A stretch of 64,000 bases of DNA, from positions 62,001 through 126,000 of the forward strand of contig CP119643.1 in the NCBI GenBank assembly GCA_030078075.1. The letters run 5' to 3'. The notes under the pieces are model-generated. The model ran no database searches. It was not told where the DNA came from and worked only from the letters and a program-made list of their open reading frames with translations. A program made the position numbers and the translations under genes. Below, in pieces: positions 23,826 to 33,112 of the stretch. Positions within the stretch are counted from its first letter, which is position 1; every line of letters begins with the position of its first letter. The stretch is from Crithidia sp. LVH-60A. Lineage: Eukaryota > Euglenozoa > Kinetoplastea > Trypanosomatida > Trypanosomatidae.

Positions 23826-24732
23826 TTGAGTTATTTTGGCTATAGATGTATTTACGACGGAGGCAATCGTGTGGAAGGTGGGTCGAGAGACGCGGGAGAA
23901 ACAAAGGAAAAAGAGGGCAAGAAGGAAGCAGAGAAGAGTGCGGGGACAGCCGAGGGTTGCGTTTCCAGACGCGAGGGGTGCTTCAAAGCGCTGATATTGA
24001 TACGAGAGAGAATAGATTTTGTGGAGTCAGTTCTGCGAAGACACGTAAAGATACTTCAAGATCCCTCTTTCACAAACAAGCATAGAAGCCATCCACCTAA
24101 AGCACTGCGACTACAACCTAATGCACTACAACAAAACGTCCCCTTTGGCAACTGGTTAAACTCAAAGCAGCAAACGCATCACCAAGTGCAAAGTGAAGAG
24201 CTGCTGAAAAGGCACAATTTGATATCAGAGATGGCCCATCTCTTCCGCTGTCCAACCTCATTCTTCACATAGCCTCCTTCCCTTTATCTCGACAGGCTTC
24301 TTATATTGAGAAAAGAAAAACAGCACAGAGAAACAGTAGCAGGCGTTGGCAGGAAAAAAAAATGATTAGTTTTCAGAATTGCTGCGTCTATAGACATCGT
24401 CGTAGCTATAATCATGCCAAGAACCAATAAGCAGAAACCCAATTGGCGTGAAAGCGACTGCGTGAGGAATGCAAATTTGTAAATCGACTAGCGACAGAGA
24501 GAAAAAGATAATTGGAACAACAGGGTCGCATTGCACAGCGCGTCGGTTTGTGTTTTGTGAAGCGTATATGCAGAGGCAAGAAAACAAACGCGACCAAAAA
24601 GGCTAGCGACAAGAGTCAAAAATGAGACGCTGCACATGTTGCTGTGGCTTAGAGGAAAAGATTTCACGAGCGCGTTGAGGTTTATCAGCTTCCCATCCGC
24701 TGCTTTTGCAATCAGGGCGACTTGATGAGGCC
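23826..24732. other. Intergenic, LRR gene to GP63
   Basis: This is spacer between two minus-strand genes. It carries the long pyrimidine tract for GP63 (purine-rich on the plus strand, 23,880-23,945) and the 3' UTR of the LRR gene. Short open frames on both strands have no recognisable domain. No repeat or RNA gene was seen. Confidence 0.5.
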
Positions 24733-25914
24733 TCACTTTCCCCTCACCTCCACGCAAGGGTTCAAGAACTTCGTGTCCCTCACCCTGCAGCCAGAAACGT
24801 CTAAGACCATTAGCATCGGAGACCCAGCAAGACCAGCAATGTTGCTCAACGAAGAGTTGTAGCGCACCTCCAGTACCTGAAGAGTAGGGCACGTATTCAA
24901 CCCGTCGACGCTGAGGAGGCCGCACTGGTTAGCCAGAACACGCTCCAAACACTGCGCGCCAGCGAGGCCCCCAAGGTCGTTCAGCGACCTGTTCTGAGAG
25001 ATATCGACTTCGGTCAGTAAGGGGCAAGCGGCGAGGCCGTCGACGTTGCGCAGTCCGCAGGCAGCGGCGGCGATTCTTGTAAGGTTTGGCGCACCGGCAA
25101 GTCCGCGGAGTTCCTCTAGAGTGTCGTTGAAGGATATGTCGAGGGCAGTGAGCATTGGACACGTCTGTAGTTGCTCCACGGAGCGGATCCCGCAGTAGTT
25201 GGCTGTCAACCGCTCGAGGTGTGTAGAGTCGGCTAGTGTGCAGAAGTTCTTTAGCTGTTCGCATCCGTAGACCTGCACCTCGTTGACAATACCCCGCCCT
25301 GCAACTCTCAGAGCACGCGCTACCCCCGCTGCGACACTAGCGTGGTCAATGTACATACCACACATGATGGTCAGCCTCTGCACGTGTGGCAAATCCGTCA
25401 ACGCACAGAGAAGGGTGCCACACTCGCCGTTGCAGTACGGTTCCGATACACACACAGGATCTCTTTCGGAGCTGACGTGAATCTGCAGCTCAGCCACTCG
25501 ATTTCTCAGCTTCTCCGACAGAATCGTCACATGTGCACCGCACGTGTTGTCAATGTCCAACACGAGAGGCAGGCCGCAGCGTTCCGCCCACCACAGCGAG
25601 TGTGCGAGCACTTGATTCGTTTCTGTCCGGCCCAACATTCTCACCTTGTACTCCATCCGCCGCTCCTCGACGTGTGTGCGCGAAATGCCCCACCCGTCCG
25701 CAAAGAAACCCATGAGTACCTCTACATCGAGGCGCATCTGCGGAGACGTCGCGGCAAGTGTGCAGAAGTAATGATCGAGTGTTTTCTGCGGCACGTAGCT
25801 TATGATCTGCGCGATGGCGTCGCCAACCAAAAGCGACAACACCGACCGAGCACTACATGATTTGGTGCTTGTCAAAACCGCAGTCAAGTCAGCCCGGTGA
25901 TCGTCAAGGTGCAT
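24733..25914 (-). CDS. Leucine-rich repeat protein, uncharacterised
   Basis: A protein of 393 residues from the chosen start. The N-terminal half is not recognisable. The C-terminal half (about residues 210 to the end) holds leucine-rich repeats of about 22-23 residues, of the type LERLTANYCGIRSV then LTALDISFND, with 'CP.L..LD' and 'GLAGAP.L' phasing. Five to six repeats are clear, up to VLDVSGCRVRD. Such proteins are common in kinetoplastids and usually act as binding scaffolds. I see no signal peptide or membrane span in this form, so it is probably intracellular. The frame is open to 26,112, but that extension overlaps a pyrimidine tract (26,065-26,098) that looks like the splice signal. 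I therefore prefer the Met at 25,914. The partner is unknown. Confidence 0.8.
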   Translation of the reverse strand: MHLDDHRADLTAVLTSTKSCSARSVLSLLVGDAIAQIISYVPQKTLDHYFCTLAATSPQMRLDVEVLMGFFADGWGISRTHVEERRMEYKVRMLGRTETNQVLAHSLWWAERCGLPLVLDIDNTCGAHVTILSEKLRNRVAELQIHVSSERDPVCVSEPYCNGECGTLLCALTDLPHVQRLTIMCGMYIDHASVAAGVARALRVAGRGIVNEVQVYGCEQLKNFCTLADSTHLERLTANYCGIRSVEQLQTCPMLTALDISFNDTLEELRGLAGAPNLTRIAAAACGLRNVDGLAACPLLTEVDISQNRSLNDLGGLAGAQCLERVLANQCGLLSVDGLNTCPTLQVLEVRYNSSLSNIAGLAGSPMLMVLDVSGCRVRDTKFLNPCVEVRGK

Positions 25915-26064
25915 GCGCGGTAGAAGAGAAGCTCCCACGACTTGGCGCAGAGATTGTGTGTATTGGTCTCCGTGCCGACACCGGCGCGCTAAAGCTTTTA
26001 ATAAGTGATAAGTTTTAAAAGACTGCCGTGCCTTCAAGTACACTTTGTGCAAGATCGTAGTGGC

Positions 26065-26098
26065 CGCGGAAATGAAGAGGGAAAAAGAGAGAGAAGAA
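26065..26098 (-). promoter_or_regulatory. Polypyrimidine tract of the LRR gene
   Basis: On the minus strand this is a TTC/TCT-rich run of about 30 nt. Translated, it gives the odd SLSFSLFIS start of the open frame. AG dinucleotides follow between 26,063 and 25,915. It decides the start of the LRR gene in favour of the internal Met. Confidence 0.5.
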
Positions 26099-26112
26099 TC
26101 TGCTCGCAACAC

Positions 26113-26689
26113 TGAAGACAGGCAAGAAAGCTAGAAAGGTGTTGAGCCGCCGGCTGCTTTGTAGAAGTGAAAAAAATTCAAATTACAAGCATATGCATGC
26201 AGTGCGTATTTGCGCGATTCAAGAACAAGTTTCAATCCGCTTTACTGCGTCCGAATGTTTACGGCAATAGCAGGTGTGGTCCCATAATGGCAGTAAGGGG
26301 AGAGAGATGACGTTGCGCTCTTTGAAAATTTCAATTGTGACGCAACTTGAGCTGACAAACAAGCCGAAATAACTATAAAAAGTGCACAGCAGCAGAGTTG
26401 GAACACTACTTTCGAGGTAATGACTTTGACAGTCGCAACACAAAATACTCTCGCGTGGTCGATGCAGCATTGCAAGACGGAGAGTTGCTGAGGAGACCGC
26501 AACTCTAGTCTGAAAGATGAAAGACAAAATCAAGCAGCAAAACCTCCTTTACCGCTACGGACGAGTAGCAGCAACTTTTCTGTGTGTGTGTGTGTGCACC
26601 TTCTGGAAGACAAACGAAGGCAGAGCTATACGGCTGATAGACAACAGGGATGTAGTAAACGCAAATGCGGAGTGGAGTACTTTTTTTTT
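26113..26689. other. Intergenic, zinc-finger gene to LRR gene
   Basis: Spacer of about 580 bp holding a (TG)n run at about 26,580-26,597 and a T12 run at 26,681-26,692 just before the stop of the next gene. Short open frames on both strands are not convincing. No RNA gene was seen. Confidence 0.5.
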
Positions 26690-28324
26690 TTACTCATCCT
26701 CATCCAGTAACAGCCGAGGAGCATGCGCCGCCGCTGTTTTGTCAGCTGTGTGCGGTGGTGCGTCGTCTCCCTCGTTGTCGTCAAGTAGGAGTGCTACTCG
26801 CGCTGGCGTGACGGACTTCTCTTTCAGGGCATTGCGGTCAAAGTCCGCTTTTGGTATTCTCTCTTGCTTCTTCTGCGGAAGACTCTCACCGATGTTCTCC
26901 CAATCGACGTCATCCTCCTGGGCAGTCTTCGGTTGACGGCTCGCGTGCATCCGCGGATCGTAAAGTTGGCTGTGTGACACAGTAGAATGTTGGCTCCTCT
27001 CGACAAAGCGACGGTCCTCGGCTGAAAGGCGGGAGTAATAGCAGTCCCTTTCCGCCAGCAGCCCGCGTTTGAACAGTGCCCGCTGTTTTTCTACGGCGCT
27101 TGTATACTCCGAGTCACTCGAGGACGTCTCGCTGAGTGAGCTGCTGGAGGAGCTGGACGCCTCCGACTCGCTTTCTACGGGAAACTCTCGATGCCGCTTG
27201 CGGTTTCTTGTCGGAGGAGCTTCGCTTTCCTCACTCTCTTCCAAATCCTCGTCGTCGAAGCCTTCGTTCGCTGGGGAGTAAGGTCGCACATAATCGTCGT
27301 CGCCGCTTTCATCGTCGTCGATGAAGTCGTCTTCATTTTCATACTCTGGGTTAAAGTGGTGCGCTACGGTCTCGTTTGGGAAAGCGCTCTCTGCCGCCGC
27401 CTCTGCGTGCCCTTCTGCAAGTTCGGTGGCAGCCACAACTCGATTGTATCGCAAACGATTGTAGCTCGCGTTAATATGCCAGTATCTTTGCTGTGTCAGG
27501 GACATGCGCTTCTTGGCACCGCCGTAGGCCTTCGCCTCCGCTTCGTACTTCTCCTCGTTCCACTGGTTGTAGTCGTTGTAGTACGTGCAAAGGACATCGC
27601 GAAGACGGTAATCGCCAGCGCCAACGCCGGAAATGGAGTGCTGCTTTTTCATGTGTGTCTTCCACTGATGCGCTTTGCGAAACACAATGTGCGCGAGTGC
27701 GTTGTCCCATTGCTCTCCGAGGACAATTGGAGACCCGTCGCCCTCGGCAGTCGCGCCGCCATCATCTGCCATGTGCGACAGGACGTTCAGCGGGTCCACC
27801 ACAGGCCGTCCGTTCCGCAGTTGCCGCACAGTTCGCTGCGCTTCCACCTGTGCGGGCAGGTATCGCGTTGTCACGTAGTGCTCGTAGCATACGGGGCACA
27901 CGTAGACCTCAGCCGGGTTTAGTAAGTAGAACTCATCGATAATCTGGTCAAAGTACACGTGGCGGTGCAGCACTGTGACTCCGCTGCCATCAACACCTTC
28001 GTCGGCGGCCATGACCTCGTTGCGAGCCTCAAAGTGGAATTTCTTGCCCTCAACGTCTTCAATTCTCTTGCGCAGTGCGTTGGCCATGGGCTCGCGAAAG
28101 TGGGGAGGCTGCATGAAGCCACCCTTGTCCACCGCGATTCGAATAAGAGTACTGGTGTTGTAAAAGAGACGAAGGGTGTGATCGGGACTCAGCACCTCAA
28201 TGAACTTGACCGGGTCAAGCGGCTCTGCTGTGACAGCATCGATGCGCTCCTCCGCGACCGCCTCCAGGTTCAGCTCATCTTTTTTTGCCCTGCTGCGACG
28301 AGGCAGCTTTCCTTTAGGTGGCAT
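26690..28324 (-). CDS. Acidic protein with split C2H2-like finger
   Basis: A protein of 544 residues starting with an ATG inside a basic N-terminus (MPPKGKLPRRSRAKK). Residues about 25-90 form a compact, conserved-looking segment (DAVTAEPLDPVKFIEV, then LRLFYNTSTLIRIAVDKGGF). A Cys pair, CPVC at 143-146, and a His pair in WKTHMKKQH (224, 229) could form one zinc site separated by about 77 residues. Residues about 330-420 are strongly acidic and serine-rich (DDFIDDDESGDDDY, SSSSSSSLSETSSSDSE), as in nuclear or chromatin-linked proteins. The C-terminus is acidic too (LLLDEDE). I do not recognise the family. It is the first minus-strand gene after the strand-switch region, so it is first in its polycistron. 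Confidence 0.85.
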   Translation of the reverse strand: MPPKGKLPRRSRAKKDELNLEAVAEERIDAVTAEPLDPVKFIEVLSPDHTLRLFYNTSTLIRIAVDKGGFMQPPHFREPMANALRKRIEDVEGKKFHFEARNEVMAADEGVDGSGVTVLHRHVYFDQIIDEFYLLNPAEVYVCPVCYEHYVTTRYLPAQVEAQRTVRQLRNGRPVVDPLNVLSHMADDGGATAEGDGSPIVLGEQWDNALAHIVFRKAHQWKTHMKKQHSISGVGAGDYRLRDVLCTYYNDYNQWNEEKYEAEAKAYGGAKKRMSLTQQRYWHINASYNRLRYNRVVAATELAEGHAEAAAESAFPNETVAHHFNPEYENEDDFIDDDESGDDDYVRPYSPANEGFDDEDLEESEESEAPPTRNRKRHREFPVESESEASSSSSSSLSETSSSDSEYTSAVEKQRALFKRGLLAERDCYYSRLSAEDRRFVERSQHSTVSHSQLYDPRMHASRQPKTAQEDDVDWENIGESLPQKKQERIPKADFDRNALKEKSVTPARVALLLDDNEGDDAPPHTADKTAAAHAPRLLLDEDE

Positions 28325-29891
28325 ATTACCGTTCTGCTGCGCACCGCCACTTGTGAGTTAAACAATCTGTTTTTTCTGAGCTCTCTGCGCTCAGTCCTGT
28401 TGCGTTGGCCCTTTCGCGAGAAGAAAAAGAAAACGAGGTGAGGAAAAAATAAATGGTGACAAAATTAAAGATAAACTTTTGCCAAAGAGTTGCTCGGCGA
28501 AACAAAATCTGAGTAGGACCACTCTGCCATTATCTGGGAACTGCTAGGCTTCACGGCAGAACCTTGGGACGCAATAGAGGTTCATGTTTTTTTTTTTTGG
28601 TTTTTTTTTTTTAGCAGAAGGAGTGTACGGCTATAGAGGAGGCACATCATTTGCAGCGTTGTTCAGACAATTGATAAAACGCGCTTTATAGCGCAGAAGG
28701 TCAACGGGTGGGTGTGACGTTGTCACAGCGTTTTTGCGCAACCCTCGAGAAAGTTGAAGTGGCGCAGAACTGACGTTCAAAGTCTGGTGCCACAAACTTA
28801 GCCGATGTGATGCTCAGCAAATGCCACAGGAGAATACATGCCACATCGAAATGGCCACGCTTAGATCTGTTCCTCTTGATCTTTTGTTTTGTTCGGAAAA
28901 AAAAGAGAGAGAGAAAAAAAGGGGGGGGGTTACTAAGAAGGTGGGTGCCACTGACGGAAAATAAAGTCACTTGCACTTTTAAAACCAGGAGTGATTGTTG
29001 CGCAGTAAACTGCGTTTTGTTATGAATTGTATAAACAGAGTAAGGTGGTGCCAAAGGCGACGACTGCGCCACTGTTGAGCATTAAAGAACGACTTTAAGC
29101 TGCTTTGCAAACGGTTTAATTTAAAAGAAAGTAAAGCTATGTGCTGCAAAGTCAACTGTAAAGCAAGGCCATCTTCTGACCGGAACAATGAGGGCCGCGT
29201 TGCTTTTGATTAAGTTAAAGTCATGCATTCGCATTTTTTCCGTATTTTTTTTTGCTGTATTTTACGGTGTGCTGACCAGCACCACACACTCTGCGCACAA
29301 TTTCAAAGCGGCTTTGCTGAAATGCAAACACCAACAAAATGCTTAATAGTCTACATAGAACTGTACGATCTGCTGTTGTGGATAGGGCCTCTAGTACGAC
29401 AGCAATAAAATGCAACTTTTCTTTGCAGCTCTAGTGGAACAGCTTGTTTTACTAAAAAGAGGCGCAACACCTTCCCGTAATGAGCTCAATTTTAGATTCA
29501 TTTAACAGAGCAAGAGAATAATAATAATAATAATATTGCACATTAGCAAATCAAAGTGTTCTCTATCCTATTCATCCCTGCTTGATCTCACACCCCGTTT
29601 CTTTTCTGACGCATTTCACGTTGCCATTGATTCTTCTTTAATCTTTTATTTAATCTCTGAAATATTCTGCGCTGTGAACATACAATGACACACAAATTAA
29701 AACACTCAAAATCATCTTTAAATCTCACCGCGCACTTTGTGGTCCTCATGTCGTGCAACTCACCGAAGAGTAAACTCGAGACCTCTAAAACACACAAAAC
29801 AAGCACACATCAGCCCCGCAAGACTTAATTTACAGCACCTATATTTCTTTTTTCTCTTCCAGCCAGCACATTTGCTTCCTTCTTCGCAGCC
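28325..29891. promoter_or_regulatory. Divergent strand-switch region (likely TSS zone)
   Basis: Genes to the left run on the minus strand and genes to the right on the plus strand, with 1.57 kb between the two start codons. In kinetoplastids such divergent regions are the usual RNA polymerase II start sites, marked by histone variants and base J rather than by TATA motifs. Visible features are T-runs (about 28,586-28,612), a G9 run at 28,921-28,929, and an (ATA)n microsatellite at about 29,518-29,536. Composition is more AT-rich than in the neighbouring genes. Short open frames have no recognisable product. I found no tRNA gene inside it. Confidence 0.75.
29844..29862 (+). promoter_or_regulatory. 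Splice acceptor of pfkB kinase copy 1
   Basis: A T/C run (TTTCTTTTTTCTCTTCC) is followed at once by AG at 29,861-29,862. A second AG lies at 29,888-29,889, three bases before the ATG. The same signal recurs at 33,227-33,245 for copy 2, so both copies can be trans-spliced identically. Confidence 0.6.
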
Positions 29892-31100
29892 ATGGCATCA
29901 ATCTCCGGCACCGGGTGCTGTGTGATGGACTACCTGTACACCAACATCGACTTCAACAGCGCCTCGTTCAAGAAGTACCAGTCCAAGAAGCACGGTGACG
30001 GTGGTGTGAATCCGGGCCACCTGTCGTTTGTGGAGGCGTGGGAGAAGTTTGCCGGCAAGCCGCTCAGCGAGATCCGTAAGGAGCAGGGATGGGATCGCGA
30101 GCCGGACACGTACAACCTCGGCGGGCCGTGCATTGTTGCGTTGGTGAACGCCGCGCAGCTCACTTCGGCGATGAAGTCGCGCGTAAGGTACTTCGGTGGC
30201 CACGGTCGTGACAAGACCGGGAAGCGGATTCGCGCCATTCTGGAGAAGACGCCGGTGGATATTTCCAACTACAAGGAAATCGACGGGGAGTCGCCGTTTT
30301 GCGTGTGCCTTTCCGACCCCAACTACGCCAACGGGCACGGCGAGCGCTGCTTCGCCATCAACCTCGGCACCCTCGGACTGATGGACAGCAAGCTCCTGGG
30401 CGACGACTTCTTCAAGTCCGATATTCTGTACTTCGGCGCCACCGCCCTCACTCCCGTCGTGCACGACCACCTGACCTCGCTGCTGCGCCGCGGTCGCCAG
30501 GAGGGCCGCGTCAACGTCGTGGGGACCGTCTACGACCACCGCAACCAGGCGCGCAACCCGAACGGCCGCTGGCCGATGGGCGAGAACGATGACTCGTTCA
30601 TGTACATGGACCTACTGATGGTGGACTGGGACGAGGCGCTTCGCATTGCTGGCACGGACGACATTAACGTTGCTTGCCACTTTTTCACCCGGATGGGTGT
30701 GAACTCGTTCACCATCACGCACGGCTCGGAGCGCTTCTGCGCGTGGTCGGGCGGCAAGCTGTTTAAGCCGCTCCCGCTCTCGTGGTTTCCTATCTGCGAA
30801 GCTGTGTCGAAGGACCTTGCGGCGAACCCCGAGCGCCGCGGCGATACGACGGGATGCGGCGACAACTTTGCTGGCGGCGTGCTTGGCTACTTGTCCGAGG
30901 CGCTGGGATCTGGCAAGCAGGTTGGTGAGCTCGATCTCGTAGAGGCTGTGGCGTGGGGAACGGCGTCCGGTGGCTTTGCGTGCTTTTCGGTTGGCGGGAC
31001 ATACATCGAGAGCAGGCCCGGTGAGAAGCGGGAGCACATCGATCACTACATCCGAAAGTACCGCGAGCAGATCAAGGCGGGGCACGGTGCGAAGTTGTAG
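29892..31100 (+). CDS. pfkB-family sugar/nucleoside kinase, copy 1
   Basis: A protein of 402 residues of the ribokinase/adenosine kinase (PfkB) fold. The signature near the C-terminus is DTTGCGDNFAGG (318-329), with Asp324 as the likely catalytic base and the neighbouring glycines as anion hole. An N-terminal GG block is seen at YNLGGPCIVALVNAAQL (74-90), and FGGHGRDKTG (101-110) is the usual 'G.D..G' element. The substrate cannot be told from sequence: adenosine, ribose and other sugars are all used in this family. There is no signal peptide or obvious PTS1, so it is probably cytosolic. It is the first plus-strand gene after the strand-switch region. The protein is identical to that of copy 2. 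Confidence 0.9.
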   Translation: MASISGTGCCVMDYLYTNIDFNSASFKKYQSKKHGDGGVNPGHLSFVEAWEKFAGKPLSEIRKEQGWDREPDTYNLGGPCIVALVNAAQLTSAMKSRVRYFGGHGRDKTGKRIRAILEKTPVDISNYKEIDGESPFCVCLSDPNYANGHGERCFAINLGTLGLMDSKLLGDDFFKSDILYFGATALTPVVHDHLTSLLRRGRQEGRVNVVGTVYDHRNQARNPNGRWPMGENDDSFMYMDLLMVDWDEALRIAGTDDINVACHFFTRMGVNSFTITHGSERFCAWSGGKLFKPLPLSWFPICEAVSKDLAANPERRGDTTGCGDNFAGGVLGYLSEALGSGKQVGELDLVEAVAWGTASGGFACFSVGGTYIESRPGEKREHIDHYIRKYREQIKAGHGAKL

Positions 31101-31784
31101 CTGCACCTTCTATTACTGATCTTGTTGTGTTTTGGGTTTATTTTTTTTCTCGTCAAGACGTCTTTTTTTTTTTTTTGCCTTCCGGTGCAAGATCATTTCG
31201 CTGTGAAGACTTTTTCCATTTTTGGAGTGCTTAACACAAAACGAATCACAACGTTAACACTCTTCTTCGTTTCTCTTCTTTTTTGTTTTCCTTTTCTCTC
31301 TTCCTCTCTCCCTCTGTCTTTATTTTTTATTTTCATTTCCATACTTTGCTAACAGTTCTGTTTGCTTTCATTCTCATTTTTCTAAGCGCTGCGCGCCAGT
31401 GGGCGTCGTGCGCGACGACGGGGCAGGCGCGTGTGGGTGAGAATGTCACTGCCTCGCACCCACAACTCCGCTCTCTATCTCTTTGCCTCTCCCTCTTCCC
31501 TTCGCCTTACGTCACTGGTGGCGGCACTGCTGTGCAGTTTGAGGACGCGCTCAAGACTGATGCGTGGAGAATTGGAAGAGCACGGTAGAAAACATCTGAG
31601 TGGTGTGAACAATTGCGCGTGATCTTGTTCAGTGTAGTGTGGTACGAACGCAAGTGATTAATTCAAAAGACTAATTTGTTTTCTCTCATATTGCGTACGT
31701 TTTCCTTCGGTGGATTTTAGGCTACTGACAGCTGGATACTTATCTAATTTTGAGAAAAATAAAACATTTGAAAACGCCTTTTCT
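31101..31784. other. 3' flank of pfkB kinase copy 1
   Basis: T-rich 3' UTR with T-runs (31,163-31,175) and a C/T-rich stretch at about 31,265-31,340. Most of it is shared with copy 2 until about 31,570. The rest is unique and leads into the homopolymer block. No gene seen. Confidence 0.6.
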
Positions 31785-32090
31785 CACTTTTTTTTTTTTT
31801 AGACACTCAGAAAAAAAAAAAAAAAAACAACCCCCCCCTCTAAAAAAAAAAAATTTTTTTAAAACCCCCCCCACCCCACAAAAAAAAGTTTGGGGTTTTT
31901 TTTTTTTTTTTTCCTTTCCAAAAAAATATAAAAAAAATTAAAAAAAAAAAAAAAAAAACACAAACCACCCCCTTTTTTTTTTTTTTTTTTATAAAAAAAA
32001 AAAAAACCCTCCCCCCCCAACCTTAAACCAACAAAAAAAAAAAAAAAAAAATTAAAAAAACCCCTTTTTCCCTTTTCCCCCCCCTTTTTT

Positions 32091-32187
<97 letters not shown>

Positions 32188-32659
32188 AAAAAAAAAAAAC
32201 CCCCACCCCCCCCCCCCCCCCCCCTCTTCCCTTTTTTTTTAATAAAAAACAACCAACCACCAAAAAAAAAAAAAAAAAAAACAAAAAAAAAAAAAAAAAA
32301 AAAAAAATTATTTTTTTTTTTTTTTTTTATAAATAACCAAAACGCCTTTTCTCCCTTTTTTTTTTTTTGGGGCCCCTTTAATATAACACAGAAAAAACCC
32401 CCCCCCCTTTTAAATAATTTTATTTTTAAAAAACCCCTTTCATTTCCCCCAAAGTTTTGTTGGGTTTTTTTTTTTTTTTTCCTCTTCCAATAAAAAATAT
32501 TTTAAAAAATTAAAAAAAAAAAAAAACCCTCTCCACCTTTTTTTTTTTTTTTTTTTTTTTTTAAATAAAAATACCTCCTTTTTTCCCCCCACCTACTTAA
32601 AACCAAAAAAAAAAAAAAAAAATTAATAATAAACTCCCTTCTTTTTTTTTTCTTCCCCC

Positions 32660-32735
<76 letters not shown>

Positions 32736-32880
32736 AAAAAATAAAAAATTTAAAAAATAAAAATCTTCCCATTATTTTCCTTCTTTCCACCTATAAATTT
32801 TTTTTTTTTTTTTTTTTTTAAAAAAAAACAAAAACCCAAAAAAAATAAAAAAAATTTTAATTTTTTTTTTTTTTTTTTTT

Positions 32881-32920
<40 letters not shown>

Positions 32921-32935
32921 TATAAATAAAAAAGT
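31785..32935. repeat. Homopolymer-dominated low-complexity block
   Basis: About 1.15 kb is built almost only of runs of A, T and C, with very few G. One A-rich run at about 32,096-32,186 is close to 90 nt. It splits into two parallel halves, each starting AACGCCTTTTCTC (about 31,773 and 32,340). In both halves short words such as CCTTTCC/CCTCTTCC, AATATA/AAATATT and AACCTTAAACC/CTACTTAAAACC recur in the same order. Nothing else in the window looks like it. It is most likely a badly resolved consensus of a T/A-rich spacer; real low-complexity DNA is possible. The Phe- and Lys-rich open frames in it are artefacts. Confidence 0.85.
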
Positions 32936-33112
32936 TCGTTAATTGCCAATGCCATCTAGCACTGGCCTTTCTCTGCACAAACCGCTTTTATTCAACATCT
33001 CCCAACCGTTTCTCGCTTTTTTTTTTTTTTTGACCTCTCTTCTCACGCATCGCTTCAATGGCTGTTATTTTGCTTAAACTCACTGACCCTACCTCCGCGC
33101 TGACACACTTTT
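32936..33112. other. Unique spacer before pfkB kinase copy 2
   Basis: Normal-complexity sequence resumes here with a T14 run near 33,017 and C/T-rich words. It differs from the matching position upstream of copy 1, so the duplication boundary lies at about 33,113. No gene seen. Confidence 0.5.

Larger units (their letters stand above)
29731..31570. repeat. Duplicated segment, copy 1 (pfkB kinase unit)
   Basis: The sequence from GCGCACTTTGTGGTCCTCAT through the kinase gene to about 31,570 recurs 3,383 bp downstream. The coding part appears identical. The 3' flank has small differences such as GTTTTGGG versus GTTTTGAG and CAGTGGG versus CGGTGGG, and different T-run lengths. Homology fades after GTGGAGA near 31,570. 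Confidence 0.93.

Noticed and set aside
23814-24272. 152-codon plus-strand frame upstream of GP63
   Set aside because: It lies antisense in the GP63 5' region and covers its pyrimidine tract; codon use is not gene-like and no domain is seen.
29518-29536. (ATA)n run as a replication origin signal
   Set aside because: A short microsatellite alone is no evidence for an origin; kept only as part of the strand-switch description.
29898-30539. Antisense open frames of 100-470 codons opposite CND1, PDE, TYW1 and the pfkB kinase
   Set aside because: High GC at third positions of the true gene removes stops from the opposite strand; these frames carry no domain and repeat with every gene copy.
31859-32284. 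Phe-rich and Lys-rich open frames in the homopolymer block
   Set aside because: They are direct readings of T and A runs in a stretch that looks like poor consensus.
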